The notes beneath the pieces are model-generated. The model made no database searches and was not told where the DNA came from. It worked only from the letters and a program-made list of their open reading frames with translations. From Clostridia bacterium (GTDB taxonomy: Bacteria > Bacillota > Clostridia > Christensenellales > Borkfalkiaceae): a DNA stretch of 64,000 bases. The translations under genes were made by a program, and so were the position numbers. Shown here one piece after another: positions 9,898 to 19,829 of this stretch. How positions within the stretch are numbered: the stretch's first letter is position 1; the number at the start of each line of letters is the position of its first letter. The stretch is taken from NCBI GenBank assembly GCA_017396365.1, contig JAFQMD010000016.1, positions 1-64,000 on the forward strand, written 5' to 3'.

Positions 9898-12800
9898 ATG
9901 AGAAAAAAGTTTAAATTGATATGCGTAGCGCTTTGTGCGGTCGTGGCGTTGTGTTTAGGTGCGATTGGAAGTATTGCCGTAAGCAACGCTTTAGCCGACG
10001 AAGTTGATATAATTTTTCAAGACTATTCTTTCGCAGAAGAATACGTTTACGGCGACACGTTATTCGTTCCTGCTCCGTCTAAAGTAAAATTACAAAAAGG
10101 ACAAACGCAAACTCAAGCGGTTAGCGCAGTTCTTTTCTTTCCCGACGGAACGACAAAAAGTGAGGGAAGTTACCTTTTAGATAAAGTAGGTAAGTATAAG
10201 TTGGCTTACTACAATGCCAACGGTCTTTCAGCCGTTAAAGAGTTTTACGTAAATAAAAACAATTACGGCATAACGCAGGGCTCTACTGCAGTTTTTGATG
10301 AAACGTTGGTAGGTAAATCCGACTTAAAGGGCATTGCAGTATCTCTTAAGGACGAAGGCTCGTTTACCTTTAATAAAGCAATCAACTTATATGAATATGA
10401 GGGGTCGTCTTTAGACGTTTGTACTATATTCCCTTTGTTTAGGGCAACCGGTAGCGACGAGCCTATCGTAACGACTGTTTCAGTCAAGCTCGTGGATTTT
10501 TACGACGAGAGTAAGTTCGTTGAATTTTATATTTGGTGCCCGGGGGCTAGTGAGCCAAACGGAGCTTACTATCTCGGTGCGGGCGCAAGCACTCAAATTT
10601 TGACGGGTTTAGAGCACAATGAAAAGCGTCCGCATGAAATGACCGAGGAATACGACGGTGAGCTTTATAAAATTCACCGTCCACAGCGTTACCAGCCTAA
10701 TACGGCGTGGGGACGTGCGATTAACGCTCACCACAACGCAGATTTGATAAGCGGTGGCGGAATAAGTCTTATTTGGGATTTATCAAATCACCAAATGAAA
10801 GCGGTGTGCAACAAAAACACGGCAATATTGACGGATATTGATTCCTCGCAAATTTACGGTGTAAACACCTTTGATTTTGATTCTTTCTTTACGACAGGCG
10901 AGGTGCGTCTTAACGTTTCCGCTTACAACTATTCGGCAACCTATTTCGATTTTGCTTTAAGTCAAGTTTTCGGCTATAGTCAAGACGAATTAAAGGATGC
11001 AAAGATCGTTGACGAAAAAAGCCCTACTGTTTTAGTTGAAGTAGAAACAACGGAAGAGGGAAAGGTATATCTTCAAAAGGGTGTAGAGTATACGTTACCA
11101 CATATTTCGCAAGTAATCGATCATAATTATTACGGAAAACACAATTTGTCGGTATATCGCAATTACAAAAAGACGGGACAAGTCTCGGTAAGCGTTGAAA
11201 ACGGCAAATTTACACCGACGGCACTCGGCTGTTATTCGGCTGTTTATACGGCTACCGACTCGTACGGAAATCAAGGAAATTACGTTTTAGAAATGGTTGT
11301 TTTAGATCAGCCTAATATTTCTTACGAAAAAACGCAATTATCTAAGCTCGTCGGAGCAAAGGTAAACGTTATACCGAGTATTGAGGCTGTCGGCATAAAC
11401 AAAGGCGTTCAAACGGAGGCTTTTGTAACCGCGCCTGACGGAACGGTATCAAATCTTTATTATAACGGAGTTGACGGGTATGAATATATTCCAAAGCAAC
11501 TCGGCAGTTATACCGTAACTTATATCTTTAAAGACAACGTTTACGAGGAAGAATTCTCTTACGACGTAAGCTGTGTGGATGAAAATTCGGCTATTATAGA
11601 TAGACCGTTCTCTTTCCCCGCATATTTTATTAAAGGCAACACTTATACAATAGAGGAAGTGTATGCGTGTTTGGTAGGAAACGAAGGGTTTGAAAAGAAG
11701 AAAGCGACCGTTAGCGTATCGGTTGACGGTGGTGAATATAAAAATCTTACCGACAGTCAACTCGAGGCCTTTAAGGTCGAGGCAAACGATACGTTGCAAT
11801 TTAAAGCAACCTATAACGGTCAATCCGTATCGTCTAAATTATATAAAGTTATAGACGTTGGCTTTGGTAAGGTTACGACTGAGAAAGACTATATAAAATA
11901 TATGCAAGGCAATTACGACGCGAGTCTTTCTACCCTTACTGAAGGCGGTGCAAAATACGTGTTTAGCGATAACGCTAAAATGCAATTTATAGACAAAATT
12001 TCAAGCGCAAATTTTGTTCTTGAGTTTAACGTAAGTGCAACTGAGGTTGAAAAAATAGAAATTACTTTAAGGGATGCACAAAATCCTGACGGCGACTACG
12101 TTTCTTACGCTTTGGAAAAGGGCAAATCGTCAGCATATCAAATAACGGTTAATCAGTATAGTGATTTTAGATTGACGTCTTCTACGGTTGTTCCTTCAAA
12201 ATACACAAGTCTTATCGGGGATTTTGTTGTTTCGCAGACGAATTTGGGTATAGATTTCGACGGCTTGCAAATTGAAGGCATAGGGTCTTTTGAAAAGGAC
12301 GACGCTCTTTTAGAAATGAGCGTCGTAGCGCAAGGCGGTTTAGAAGTAACCGTAGCTCAAATTAACAATCAGGAGTTCACCGTAACGGAGAGTATGAGGG
12401 AGAGTAAGCCTCAACTTAAGTATCAGGCGTTTAACGGAGTAACCGAGGTCGGCGTAGATCATCAGATTAGCGCGTGTTATTCAAGCGCAGTTTTAGGGTC
12501 GGTGCTTTTAAAAGACGTTAAGGTAACGGTGTATAGCCCCGACGGAGAGGTCGTAACTAGTATAGACGGCGTACGCTTGGAAAACGTTAAGGCTAACGCT
12601 CCGTACACCATAAAACTGGAAAAGGTCGGACAGTATCGCGTTGAATACGTAACCTCTTTAATAGGTGCGAATAAGGTTAAAACGAAAGTTACCTTAAAAG
12701 ACGACGACTATTACGTCATAAACGTAAGTGAGGGGCAGGCACCTGAAATTAAATTTAAAGATGGGGCTAATACTCAAACTACGGTAAAGGTTAAAGTTGG

Positions 12801-13026
12801 CTCAAAGCATACCGTAAAAGAGTTTACGGTTACGGATAACGTTTCAAGCGGTGAAAATATTAAGGTTTATACTATGATTTTAGACAAGTATTTTACGCTT
12901 GAGGAAAACGGATACGGAGTTAGTCAATATAAGTTTACTAGGGCAGGCGAATATATAGTTTACGTCCTTGCATACGACGAGTTTGGGAACAGTTCTTCGA
13001 CGTATTATAACGTTGTCGTTGCATAA
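9898..13026 (+). CDS. Secreted multi-domain beta-sandwich (Ig-like) protein, function unknown
   Basis: The 1042-residue protein has a classical signal peptide (MRKKFKLI, hydrophobic core, ALA-DE with cleavage likely after residue 33). It has no sortase motif or C-terminal membrane anchor. The body is beta-rich with several Ig/cadherin-like units: YTATDSYGNQGNYVLEMVV near 455, a repeat of this pattern at TYIFKDNVYEEEF near 545, and a final unit ending VLAYDEFGNSSSTYYNVVV at the C terminus. A stretch near 205-310 (VEFYIWCPGA, HHNADLISGGG) could be a jelly-roll carbohydrate-binding domain. I recognise no catalytic domain. It lies in the transporter operon before a DUF4838 protein, which suggests glycan binding at the surface; this is inference. 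Confidence 0.7.
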   Translation: MRKKFKLICVALCAVVALCLGAIGSIAVSNALADEVDIIFQDYSFAEEYVYGDTLFVPAPSKVKLQKGQTQTQAVSAVLFFPDGTTKSEGSYLLDKVGKYKLAYYNANGLSAVKEFYVNKNNYGITQGSTAVFDETLVGKSDLKGIAVSLKDEGSFTFNKAINLYEYEGSSLDVCTIFPLFRATGSDEPIVTTVSVKLVDFYDESKFVEFYIWCPGASEPNGAYYLGAGASTQILTGLEHNEKRPHEMTEEYDGELYKIHRPQRYQPNTAWGRAINAHHNADLISGGGISLIWDLSNHQMKAVCNKNTAILTDIDSSQIYGVNTFDFDSFFTTGEVRLNVSAYNYSATYFDFALSQVFGYSQDELKDAKIVDEKSPTVLVEVETTEEGKVYLQKGVEYTLPHISQVIDHNYYGKHNLSVYRNYKKTGQVSVSVENGKFTPTALGCYSAVYTATDSYGNQGNYVLEMVVLDQPNISYEKTQLSKLVGAKVNVIPSIEAVGINKGVQTEAFVTAPDGTVSNLYYNGVDGYEYIPKQLGSYTVTYIFKDNVYEEEFSYDVSCVDENSAIIDRPFSFPAYFIKGNTYTIEEVYACLVGNEGFEKKKATVSVSVDGGEYKNLTDSQLEAFKVEANDTLQFKATYNGQSVSSKLYKVIDVGFGKVTTEKDYIKYMQGNYDASLSTLTEGGAKYVFSDNAKMQFIDKISSANFVLEFNVSATEVEKIEITLRDAQNPDGDYVSYALEKGKSSAYQITVNQYSDFRLTSSTVVPSKYTSLIGDFVVSQTNLGIDFDGLQIEGIGSFEKDDALLEMSVVAQGGLEVTVAQINNQEFTVTESMRESKPQLKYQAFNGVTEVGVDHQISACYSSAVLGSVLLKDVKVTVYSPDGEVVTSIDGVRLENVKANAPYTIKLEKVGQYRVEYVTSLIGANKVKTKVTLKDDDYYVINVSEGQAPEIKFKDGANTQTTVKVKVGSKHTVKEFTVTDNVSSGENIKVYTMILDKYFTLEENGYGVSQYKFTRAGEYIVYVLAYDEFGNSSSTYYNVVVA

Positions 13027-13040
13027 TCGGAGGAGTAGAA

Positions 13041-15098
13041 ATGAAAAAGAAGCTTGTTATAAATAAAAAACTCATTATAACAATAACGAGTGTTGTTTGT
13101 GCCGTCGCTATTCTTTCGGTATCGTTGTTTTTCATTTTAAAAAAAGAAGAACAGCATCTTAGCGAGAAGTATAGATTTACTGACGGTATACACGATTTAA
13201 CTGCTCCTGAAGCAAACGGGTTTATCGTTGAAAACGGAAAGAGCGACTATAAAATTTTAATCCCCAACGAGCCTGATTCTAACGAAGTAATTGCAGAGAG
13301 CGAGCTTAGATATTTCTTTGAAGAGGCAACGGGAGTTAAGCTTACTACGGTAACTGAATCTGAAGAGGGCTTTTCTCACTCTGCTGAAGGAAAATACATT
13401 TCCATTGGCGAAACCAAGATGTTAGAGTCTGCAAAGCTAGATTTAAAGAGAGAGGTAATAGGATCTCAAGGGGTTAGAATCGTTACCAAGGACAACAATA
13501 TCTACCTTATTGGAAAGTCTTCTATCGGAACTCTTAATTCTGTTTATTCGTTACTCAACATTTTGTTTGATTACGAGCAGTTTGCTTACGATTGCTTTAC
13601 TTTAAACAAATCTAACAACGTTAAACTTAGAGATTTTAACGTTATTGACGTTCCCGATATCGAGTACAGAGCGAGCGCGTCAAGACTTACCGAAAACAAT
13701 CCTAACAATTTAGAGTACCGTTTGCGCACGGTTACTTGGAATGAGTTTTTCCTTCCGATAGGAGATTTGGAAAACACTGAATACGGCGCGTTTGAACACG
13801 TCGTTCACAACACGTCGAACGTAATTCCAAGAGGCGCACCAACGTCAAGGGAAAACTGGTTCTCAAATCAAAGCGGAGAAGGTCCTGACAACACTCAGCT
13901 TTGTTATACTGCACGTGGCAATAAAGAAGATTACGAAGCGTTAGTAGAAAGAATAGCGTACGTTTTAGAGCGCTCTTTAATAAGATATACCCCCGATAAA
14001 TACCCGCTTAGAAACATAATTGCATTTACCCACGAGGATAATTCAAGCGTAATGTGTCGCTGTGATTCTTGTATTAAAGCAGAAGAGAAATACGGTGCGC
14101 CGTCAGGGGTTGCTATAGTTTTATCAAATGACGTAATGAAAAAGCTCCAGGAGTGGATGAATAAGCCTGAAAACGCTCAGTATAAGCGTGAAGATTTAAG
14201 GCTGGTATTCTTTGCATATGCGTCGTTTGTAGAGGCTCCCGCCCACTATGACGAAGAGCAAGGAAAATACGTTATAAACCATCCCGATTTGCAAATGCGA
14301 GACGACGTAGGCGTTTTCTACGCTATATCAGGCGGTTTAAGCTATCAACAAAACATTTATTGTGAGGATAGCAAGGAAGGCGTCGAGAACTCCTTGAAGT
14401 GGTTTGATATTTCACCGTCCGTATATCTTTGGACTTACGACGCAAATTTCGGCAATTTCTTATTTAGAACTGCAGGTACGAATTTCTACGATACGGATGC
14501 ATATCAATTCTTTGCTCGCGGAAAAGCTAAGATGATGTTTAAGCAATCTACGATGCCGGGAGCAAACGTAACGTCTTTCCAAATGCTAGATATATATTTA
14601 GATTCTAAAATGCAATGGGATACGACGCAAGACATAAATGAATTGACTCAAAGATGGTTTGACGCAATGTTTAGGGAAGCGTCCGACGTAATGTTTGATT
14701 TATACGTTCAACAAAACAATAGGGCAATCATAATTGCGTACGAAACTGCAAAAATTGCTCAAACGGGTATTATAAACTATTCAATAGGCCGTGAATACTG
14801 GCAGTACGAAATGCTTAACGACTGGCTCAATAAGATTGATCAGGCAAGAGAATTAGTTGAAAAATATAAGGTTAGCGATCCTTCGCTTTATAAAGTATTG
14901 AAGGAGCATATTGATACGGAGTGGGTTTGTCCTGCATATCATATGTTAGCGTACAACTCTAACAACCTATCCGATGCTCGCTACAATGAAATGGCTATGT
15001 ATTTCAAAACTGAAATTTCACAGTTAAGAGATTTTCAGTTTTCTGAAAAATCACCCAACATGATAAGTTCGTGGTCTGCAAGCTTATCCTTAAGATAA
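13041..15098 (+). CDS. Membrane-anchored DUF4838 protein
   Basis: The 685-residue protein has one N-terminal membrane segment (about residues 10-33, IITITSVVCAVAILSVSLFF) that should act as a signal anchor, since no clear cleavage site follows. Residues 70-190 form a GH67 N-terminal-like domain (YFFEEATG near 90, KYISIGET, FDYEQF). The rest is the DUF4838 core with CRCDSC (C-x-C-x2-C, near 336-341) and the LRLVFFAYASFVEAP strand. It is paralogous to the C-terminal third of the first protein in the window, including the WFSxxxGxxxTQLCYTA-like phrase. DUF4838 has no settled biochemical activity. The location beside a glucuronide-releasing enzyme fits a role on uronic acid glycans outside the cell, but this is inference. 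Confidence 0.8.
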   Translation: MKKKLVINKKLIITITSVVCAVAILSVSLFFILKKEEQHLSEKYRFTDGIHDLTAPEANGFIVENGKSDYKILIPNEPDSNEVIAESELRYFFEEATGVKLTTVTESEEGFSHSAEGKYISIGETKMLESAKLDLKREVIGSQGVRIVTKDNNIYLIGKSSIGTLNSVYSLLNILFDYEQFAYDCFTLNKSNNVKLRDFNVIDVPDIEYRASASRLTENNPNNLEYRLRTVTWNEFFLPIGDLENTEYGAFEHVVHNTSNVIPRGAPTSRENWFSNQSGEGPDNTQLCYTARGNKEDYEALVERIAYVLERSLIRYTPDKYPLRNIIAFTHEDNSSVMCRCDSCIKAEEKYGAPSGVAIVLSNDVMKKLQEWMNKPENAQYKREDLRLVFFAYASFVEAPAHYDEEQGKYVINHPDLQMRDDVGVFYAISGGLSYQQNIYCEDSKEGVENSLKWFDISPSVYLWTYDANFGNFLFRTAGTNFYDTDAYQFFARGKAKMMFKQSTMPGANVTSFQMLDIYLDSKMQWDTTQDINELTQRWFDAMFREASDVMFDLYVQQNNRAIIIAYETAKIAQTGIINYSIGREYWQYEMLNDWLNKIDQARELVEKYKVSDPSLYKVLKEHIDTEWVCPAYHMLAYNSNNLSDARYNEMAMYFKTEISQLRDFQFSEKSPNMISSWSASLSLR

Positions 15099-15116
15099 AG
15101 TAAAGGAGAACTAAAA

Positions 15117-17027
15117 ATGAAGAAAATTATATCGTTAATATTGTCTTTTTCGCTTTTAGCCGTTACTTTTTTTGCGGTAAGCTGTGGAAATGGCGAACAA
15201 TCGGGTGGCGAGGCTGTAGAAAGGTTAGAGCTTGATAAGACGAGTCTTGTTTTGACGCTTGGCGACACTTATAAATTAGGTGCGTTTTATAACGAAATTG
15301 AAGGTGAAGCCTTAAAGTGGAGCTCAACTGCTGAAAAAGTCGTTTCAGTAGATAGCGACGGCAATTTAGACGCGGTAGGCGTTGGCACGGCAACAGTCAA
15401 GGCTAAATACGGCAGTAAAGAGGTTGATTGTAGCGTAGAAGTAGGTCTTTTTGCGAACGTTCCTGTCTTGACCTTTGACGGAATAATCGGTGACGAGCTA
15501 ACCCTTACTAAAAACAGCGAATTTAATCTCGGGGCAAGGGTTGCTTTTAACGGCAAGTCTTTTGACGACGGAGAGCTTTCTTGTTTTGTGGGAGATGCTT
15601 CAATTTGCTCTATTTCTGACGGCAAGCTAAAAGCCCTAGAAAAAGAAGGAGAAACGACTGTAAGCGTAACGGGAACTTGGCGCGGACAAGCTCTTTATGC
15701 CAAAACCGTACGAGTAAAGGTTATCGCTCAGACAACCGTGCTTTTAAACGGTGGAAAGCTTACTTCTATTGAGCTTTATACCGCAGAAAATCACGGAGGG
15801 AACACGTACGTTACTGAACAGAGAATCTCTTCCGTGAGTATTTTTGAAAATGAAACGCAAATAAGCGAATATGATTTTGCAATCCAACGCCAAGAGGTTG
15901 CTTCAATCGAAAAAGATGGCGATGCGTGGGTTGTTAGGCCGTTAAAGGCAGGAGCAACGAGACTTATCGTTAAGTATGGAAACGGAAAGGAATATCCCTT
16001 TGATATCGTCGTTAAGCGTCCTGTTACGCAATTAAACGGAGCTTACGAATATTCTATAAGCGATGGCAAGTGTTATTACGGCGGTCAATTTAAGAAGGTT
16101 GAAGAAGTAATATCGGACTTTCAGCTTAAATCCTTTGAGTGCGGTGGCGTTGAATATCAAGCCGTTGACGGAGCGTTTTCAAATTCCGTATCGGTAGGAG
16201 AAAATAAAAAAATCGTTTTATACGACGAAAAAGTTGGTTATGAAGTTGATTTTAATATTTACACCTTAATAATTGACGAGCTTTCGGACTTTGAACAAAT
16301 TTACGCCGGCGACGGAAGCACCGTTTCGGGTTGGTTCGTTCTTGCAAGGGATATAATAGAGCCTAATACCGTTCTTTCAATGCCAGACGGAAAGGTTGCA
16401 AACGATTTTTCTGGAATCTTCGACGGGCGTGGACACGTGCTTACCTTTAGATTTAATCACGGCTCAACTCAAAGATTTGGGTTGTTCGGTAAATGCTTAT
16501 ACGGCGCGACTATTAAAAACGTCGCTTTTAACGACGTCGTTACGAGCGGTACGGCTGGGGGAAATTCCGCAGGCTTACTGTGTGCGGACTGTGTGACTGC
16601 TAGCACGATAAAGAACGTTTATTTAAATTTAAGCTTTGACGACTTGAATAATTACGGTTGTAATCTCGCGCTTATGTATACCGTTGGAAATGCGTTGATT
16701 GTGGAAAACGTTATAATTGACGTTCCAACCGTTCCCGACGCCGAAACCTGCGGTTCGTATGCCCGCAATAACGCGTCGTTTGTAAGCCATTGCTACGTTA
16801 TTTCAAGCACAAAGCTTCACAAATCGCCAGACGACCCTAATTCAACGAAGTTTAGTAAGATTATTCCTAAGCTTTGCGAAAGCTATCAGGAGCTAAAAGG
16901 CTTGGGCGTTAAGTTTAATTCGTTTAGCAATGAATTTTGGGACGTTGATACTTACGGCGTTCCCGTTTGGAAATCGCTCGTCGAAGAATTTGAAGCGTTA
17001 GGAGGAACAGAAAATAATGAAGCTTAA
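15117..17027 (+). CDS. Lipoprotein with BIG2 domain and beta-helix module
   Basis: The 636-residue protein has a lipoprotein signal (MKKIISLI, hydrophobic core, AVSC with Cys23). Residues 38-112 are a bacterial Ig-like group 2 domain (LELDKTSLVLTLGDTYKL, VGVGTATVKAKYG). Two further beta-sandwich units follow. Residues 385-630 repeat the module seen in the first protein: IIDELSDFEQIY, FSGIFDGRGHVL, GATIKNV, and NEFWDVDTYGVPVWKSL, matching SxLDTNYWDTANNKPSWK there. The shared module links the two surface proteins as parts of one binding apparatus (inference). The stop overlaps the following GH130 start by 11 nt, so the genes are cotranscribed. Confidence 0.8.
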   Translation: MKKIISLILSFSLLAVTFFAVSCGNGEQSGGEAVERLELDKTSLVLTLGDTYKLGAFYNEIEGEALKWSSTAEKVVSVDSDGNLDAVGVGTATVKAKYGSKEVDCSVEVGLFANVPVLTFDGIIGDELTLTKNSEFNLGARVAFNGKSFDDGELSCFVGDASICSISDGKLKALEKEGETTVSVTGTWRGQALYAKTVRVKVIAQTTVLLNGGKLTSIELYTAENHGGNTYVTEQRISSVSIFENETQISEYDFAIQRQEVASIEKDGDAWVVRPLKAGATRLIVKYGNGKEYPFDIVVKRPVTQLNGAYEYSISDGKCYYGGQFKKVEEVISDFQLKSFECGGVEYQAVDGAFSNSVSVGENKKIVLYDEKVGYEVDFNIYTLIIDELSDFEQIYAGDGSTVSGWFVLARDIIEPNTVLSMPDGKVANDFSGIFDGRGHVLTFRFNHGSTQRFGLFGKCLYGATIKNVAFNDVVTSGTAGGNSAGLLCADCVTASTIKNVYLNLSFDDLNNYGCNLALMYTVGNALIVENVIIDVPTVPDAETCGSYARNNASFVSHCYVISSTKLHKSPDDPNSTKFSKIIPKLCESYQELKGLGVKFNSFSNEFWDVDTYGVPVWKSLVEEFEALGGTENNEA

Positions 17028-18054
17028 AAAATACGAGGGCAATCCTATATTAAAGCCAAATACCAATAATCAATGGGAGGAAAGATGCGTTTTAAACCCT
17101 GCGGTTATATACGACGATAAAAATGAAGAGTTCGTTATGCTTTATCGCGCCGCAGGAAACGACGTAAGACACCAAATCAAGTTGGGGCTTGCAACGAGTA
17201 AGGACGGCGTAAATTTCGTCCGTCAAAGCGATAAGCCGATATTTGAGGGCTCTCACGACGAGCCTGACGGCGGTTGCGTAGAAGATCCTCGCCTTATGAG
17301 GATTGGAGATATGTATTACTTAACTTATGCGGCAAGGGCTTACGCTCCGGGACAGTACTGGCTCGTTGAGTACGTTGAGGGTGTATCGAAAGCACCTACT
17401 TATATGGACGAAACGGACGTTTGCGGTGAAGAAATACCTACTTTCGCAAAGGAAAATATCACTGTAACTTATCTTGCTGCAACCAAAGATTTTAAGGTTT
17501 ATAAGAAGTTTGGCCGTATTACCGAGGCAACGGTTGACGACCGTGACGTATATCTTTTCCCCGAGAAAATAGGCGGAAAATACGCGATGATTTCCCGTCC
17601 AAAATTTAAAAATGCAGGCGTAAAAATGCCGTCTATTTGGATTTCGTTTGGCGATGATTTAATAGAGTATGAAAAGCCCGAGCTTTTAATGACGGGAAAG
17701 GAGTGGTGGGAAACTCAACGTATGGGTGGCGGAACACCGCCTATAAAAACCGAATACGGCTGGTTTATGCTTTATCACGGCGTAGACGATAAGGGTATTT
17801 ACCGCGTTGGCGCAGTTATAATGGACTTAGAAAATCCCAGAAAGATAATAGCAAGAACTAAAGATTTCCTTATGGAGCCTGAACACGATTACGAAACCTG
17901 CGGAATTTACGAGGGTTGCGTATTCCCAACAGGAACGGTTGTTAAGGACGGCACGCTTTACGTGTATTACGGTACGGCGGATACGTGTATAGGCTTAGCT
18001 ACTGCAGATTTTAACGAGCTATTAGAATACTTAATTACGAAATGCAAGGTGTAA
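17017..18054 (+). CDS. GH130 beta-mannoside phosphorylase/hydrolase (copy 1)
   Basis: The 345-residue cytoplasmic protein is a single five-bladed GH130 domain: KKYEGNPILKP, LNPAVIYD, FVMLYRAAGND at the N terminus, GGCVEDPR near 88-95 containing the Asp expected to be the general acid, and GCVFPTGTVV near 305. Family members phosphorolyse beta-mannosides, giving alpha-mannose 1-phosphate, or in some subgroups hydrolyse them; the linkage cannot be read here. The start overlaps the preceding lipoprotein stop by 11 nt and has GGAGG upstream. A second copy at 22130 differs at only about 29 residues (counted by eye). A phosphohexomutase follows two genes later, fitting conversion of mannose 1-phosphate. 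Confidence 0.92.
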   Translation: MKLKKYEGNPILKPNTNNQWEERCVLNPAVIYDDKNEEFVMLYRAAGNDVRHQIKLGLATSKDGVNFVRQSDKPIFEGSHDEPDGGCVEDPRLMRIGDMYYLTYAARAYAPGQYWLVEYVEGVSKAPTYMDETDVCGEEIPTFAKENITVTYLAATKDFKVYKKFGRITEATVDDRDVYLFPEKIGGKYAMISRPKFKNAGVKMPSIWISFGDDLIEYEKPELLMTGKEWWETQRMGGGTPPIKTEYGWFMLYHGVDDKGIYRVGAVIMDLENPRKIIARTKDFLMEPEHDYETCGIYEGCVFPTGTVVKDGTLYVYYGTADTCIGLATADFNELLEYLITKCKV

Positions 18055-18089
18055 AACGCTAATTTACTGATATAAGGAAAAGGAGAAGT

Positions 18090-19766
18090 ATGCTTTATCC
18101 AATAACAAATAAGTATAGAGACGTATATTCGTTAAGCGGACTTTGGCAATTTAAGGCCGTTGACGATGGGTATATTCCTAGTCAAAAAGCGACTGATACA
18201 ACGTTTATGGCAGTGCCTGCAAGTATGAACGAAATTGTAACGGAAAGGGCGATTAAAGAGCATATAGGCAAGCTTTTGTATGAAAAGACCTTTTCAGTGC
18301 CCGTGAGAGAAAATAGGATTTACCGTCTAAGAATAGGCGCGACGAGTCATAAGTGCGAGGTCTATTTAAACGGTAAATATATAGGCGGTTCTAATTACGG
18401 TTTTTTGCCTGTCGATTTGCTTTTAGAGGGTTTGCAAGAAGAAAACCGCTTGTCTATACTAATTGATAATAGGTTATCCTTTCAAACTCTACCGCCCGGA
18501 ATGATAAAGGACGGACAACAGCTGTACAATCACGATTTCTATAATTTTACGGGTATTCACCGCGACGTTTTAGTTTATACGGTTCCAGAAAAGCACGTAG
18601 AAGATATAACGGTAAAAACCGTCGTAGAAGGCGATTATTCGCAAATTTCAGTAAAAGTAAGCACTAATTGCGAACAGGTTTTATGTAGCGTAAAGGACGC
18701 TGACGGTGATATAGTTGGAAGGGGCGGTCAAGGTTTAATTAAAGTGAAAAATCCTAAGCCTTGGTCGTGTGAAACTCCATATTTATACACCATAGTCGTA
18801 GAAACTGAGTGTGATAAATACGAGGAAAAATTCGGTATTAGAAAAATACACGTGGACGAAAAAGGCTTTTACTTAAACGATAAGCCCGTTTATTTTAAAG
18901 GCTTTGGTATGCACGAGGATTTTAATATACTGGGTAAAGGTAACAATACTGCGGTAAACGTCAGAGATTTTGGGCTGTTAAAATGGATGAACGCAAACTC
19001 CTTTAGAACGACTCATTATCCGTACAGTGAAGAGATAATGAATCTCGCAGACGAATACGGTTTTTTGGTTATAGACGAAGTTCCTGCGGTAGGAATGCAC
19101 TGGTGGGACGATTATAATTTTGGCGAAGATAAAGTAAACGCGGAAACTGCAGTTTTGCATAAAGAGATGATAAAGGTTTTAATGGAGCGTGATAAAAATC
19201 ACCCATCGGTAGTTATGCTTAGCGTGGCAAACGAGCCCGCGTCACACGAAGAAAATGCGGGCGAGTATTTTAAAGACGTCATTTCATACGCCCGCACCGT
19301 TTGTGATTTGCCTATTACCTTAGTTGAATTTACGCAATTTAGAGAAAATTCTCTCGTAACAGACCTCGTTGACGTCGTATGTATTAACCGCTACTACGGT
19401 TGGTACGTTAACCACGCGTGTATTGAAGTTGTTTACCCCTCGTTAAAAGAAGAATTGACGGATTATTATAACGCCGTTAAAAAGCCTATTATCGTAACTG
19501 AATTTGGTGCTGATACGATAGAGGGCAATCACTGTTTGCCAAGTGAAACCTTCTCGGAGGAATTTCAAGAAGAATACTTAATAGAAAACTTTAAAGCAAT
19601 AGACGAGTGTGAGGGCTGTATAGGCGAGCATATTTGGAACTTTGCCGATTTCAAGACGAAAGAAGGAATAAAAAGAGCAAGGGGAAACAGGAAAGGCGTC
19701 TTCACCCGTGAGCGCCAACCCAAAATGTGCGCGCATTACGTCCGCAGGCGTTGGAAAAATAAATAA
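18090..19766 (+). CDS. uidA: GH2 beta-glucuronidase
   Basis: The 558-residue protein has the GH2 order: jelly-roll domain (residues 10-160, YDxxF-like YNHDFYNFTGIHRDV), Ig-like domain (165-250), TIM barrel (250-555). The acid/base is E382 in SVANEP and the nucleophile is E471 in VTEFGAD. The C-terminal GNRKG supplies the N-x-K pair (N533, K535) that in beta-glucuronidases binds the uronic carboxylate and separates them from beta-galactosidases; IGEHIWNFADF and GVFTRERQPK match UidA closely. No signal peptide, so it acts on imported glucuronides and releases glucuronate. It is shorter than E. coli UidA (603) and lacks a large active-site loop region by length. Start supported by AAAGGAGAAG. 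Confidence 0.92.
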   Translation: MLYPITNKYRDVYSLSGLWQFKAVDDGYIPSQKATDTTFMAVPASMNEIVTERAIKEHIGKLLYEKTFSVPVRENRIYRLRIGATSHKCEVYLNGKYIGGSNYGFLPVDLLLEGLQEENRLSILIDNRLSFQTLPPGMIKDGQQLYNHDFYNFTGIHRDVLVYTVPEKHVEDITVKTVVEGDYSQISVKVSTNCEQVLCSVKDADGDIVGRGGQGLIKVKNPKPWSCETPYLYTIVVETECDKYEEKFGIRKIHVDEKGFYLNDKPVYFKGFGMHEDFNILGKGNNTAVNVRDFGLLKWMNANSFRTTHYPYSEEIMNLADEYGFLVIDEVPAVGMHWWDDYNFGEDKVNAETAVLHKEMIKVLMERDKNHPSVVMLSVANEPASHEENAGEYFKDVISYARTVCDLPITLVEFTQFRENSLVTDLVDVVCINRYYGWYVNHACIEVVYPSLKEELTDYYNAVKKPIIVTEFGADTIEGNHCLPSETFSEEFQEEYLIENFKAIDECEGCIGEHIWNFADFKTKEGIKRARGNRKGVFTRERQPKMCAHYVRRRWKNK

Positions 19767-19829
19767 TGGAGTTTTTTGTTATTTAAGAGTTAATCTTTAA
19801 TTTCATTTTTTGAAAGATTAGGGAGAAGT

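Noticed and set aside
19766..19829. Terminator between beta-glucuronidase and mutase genes
   Set aside because: AATCTTT and AAAGATT can pair over 7 bp, but the stem is weak and AT-only, and the genes look like one operon.
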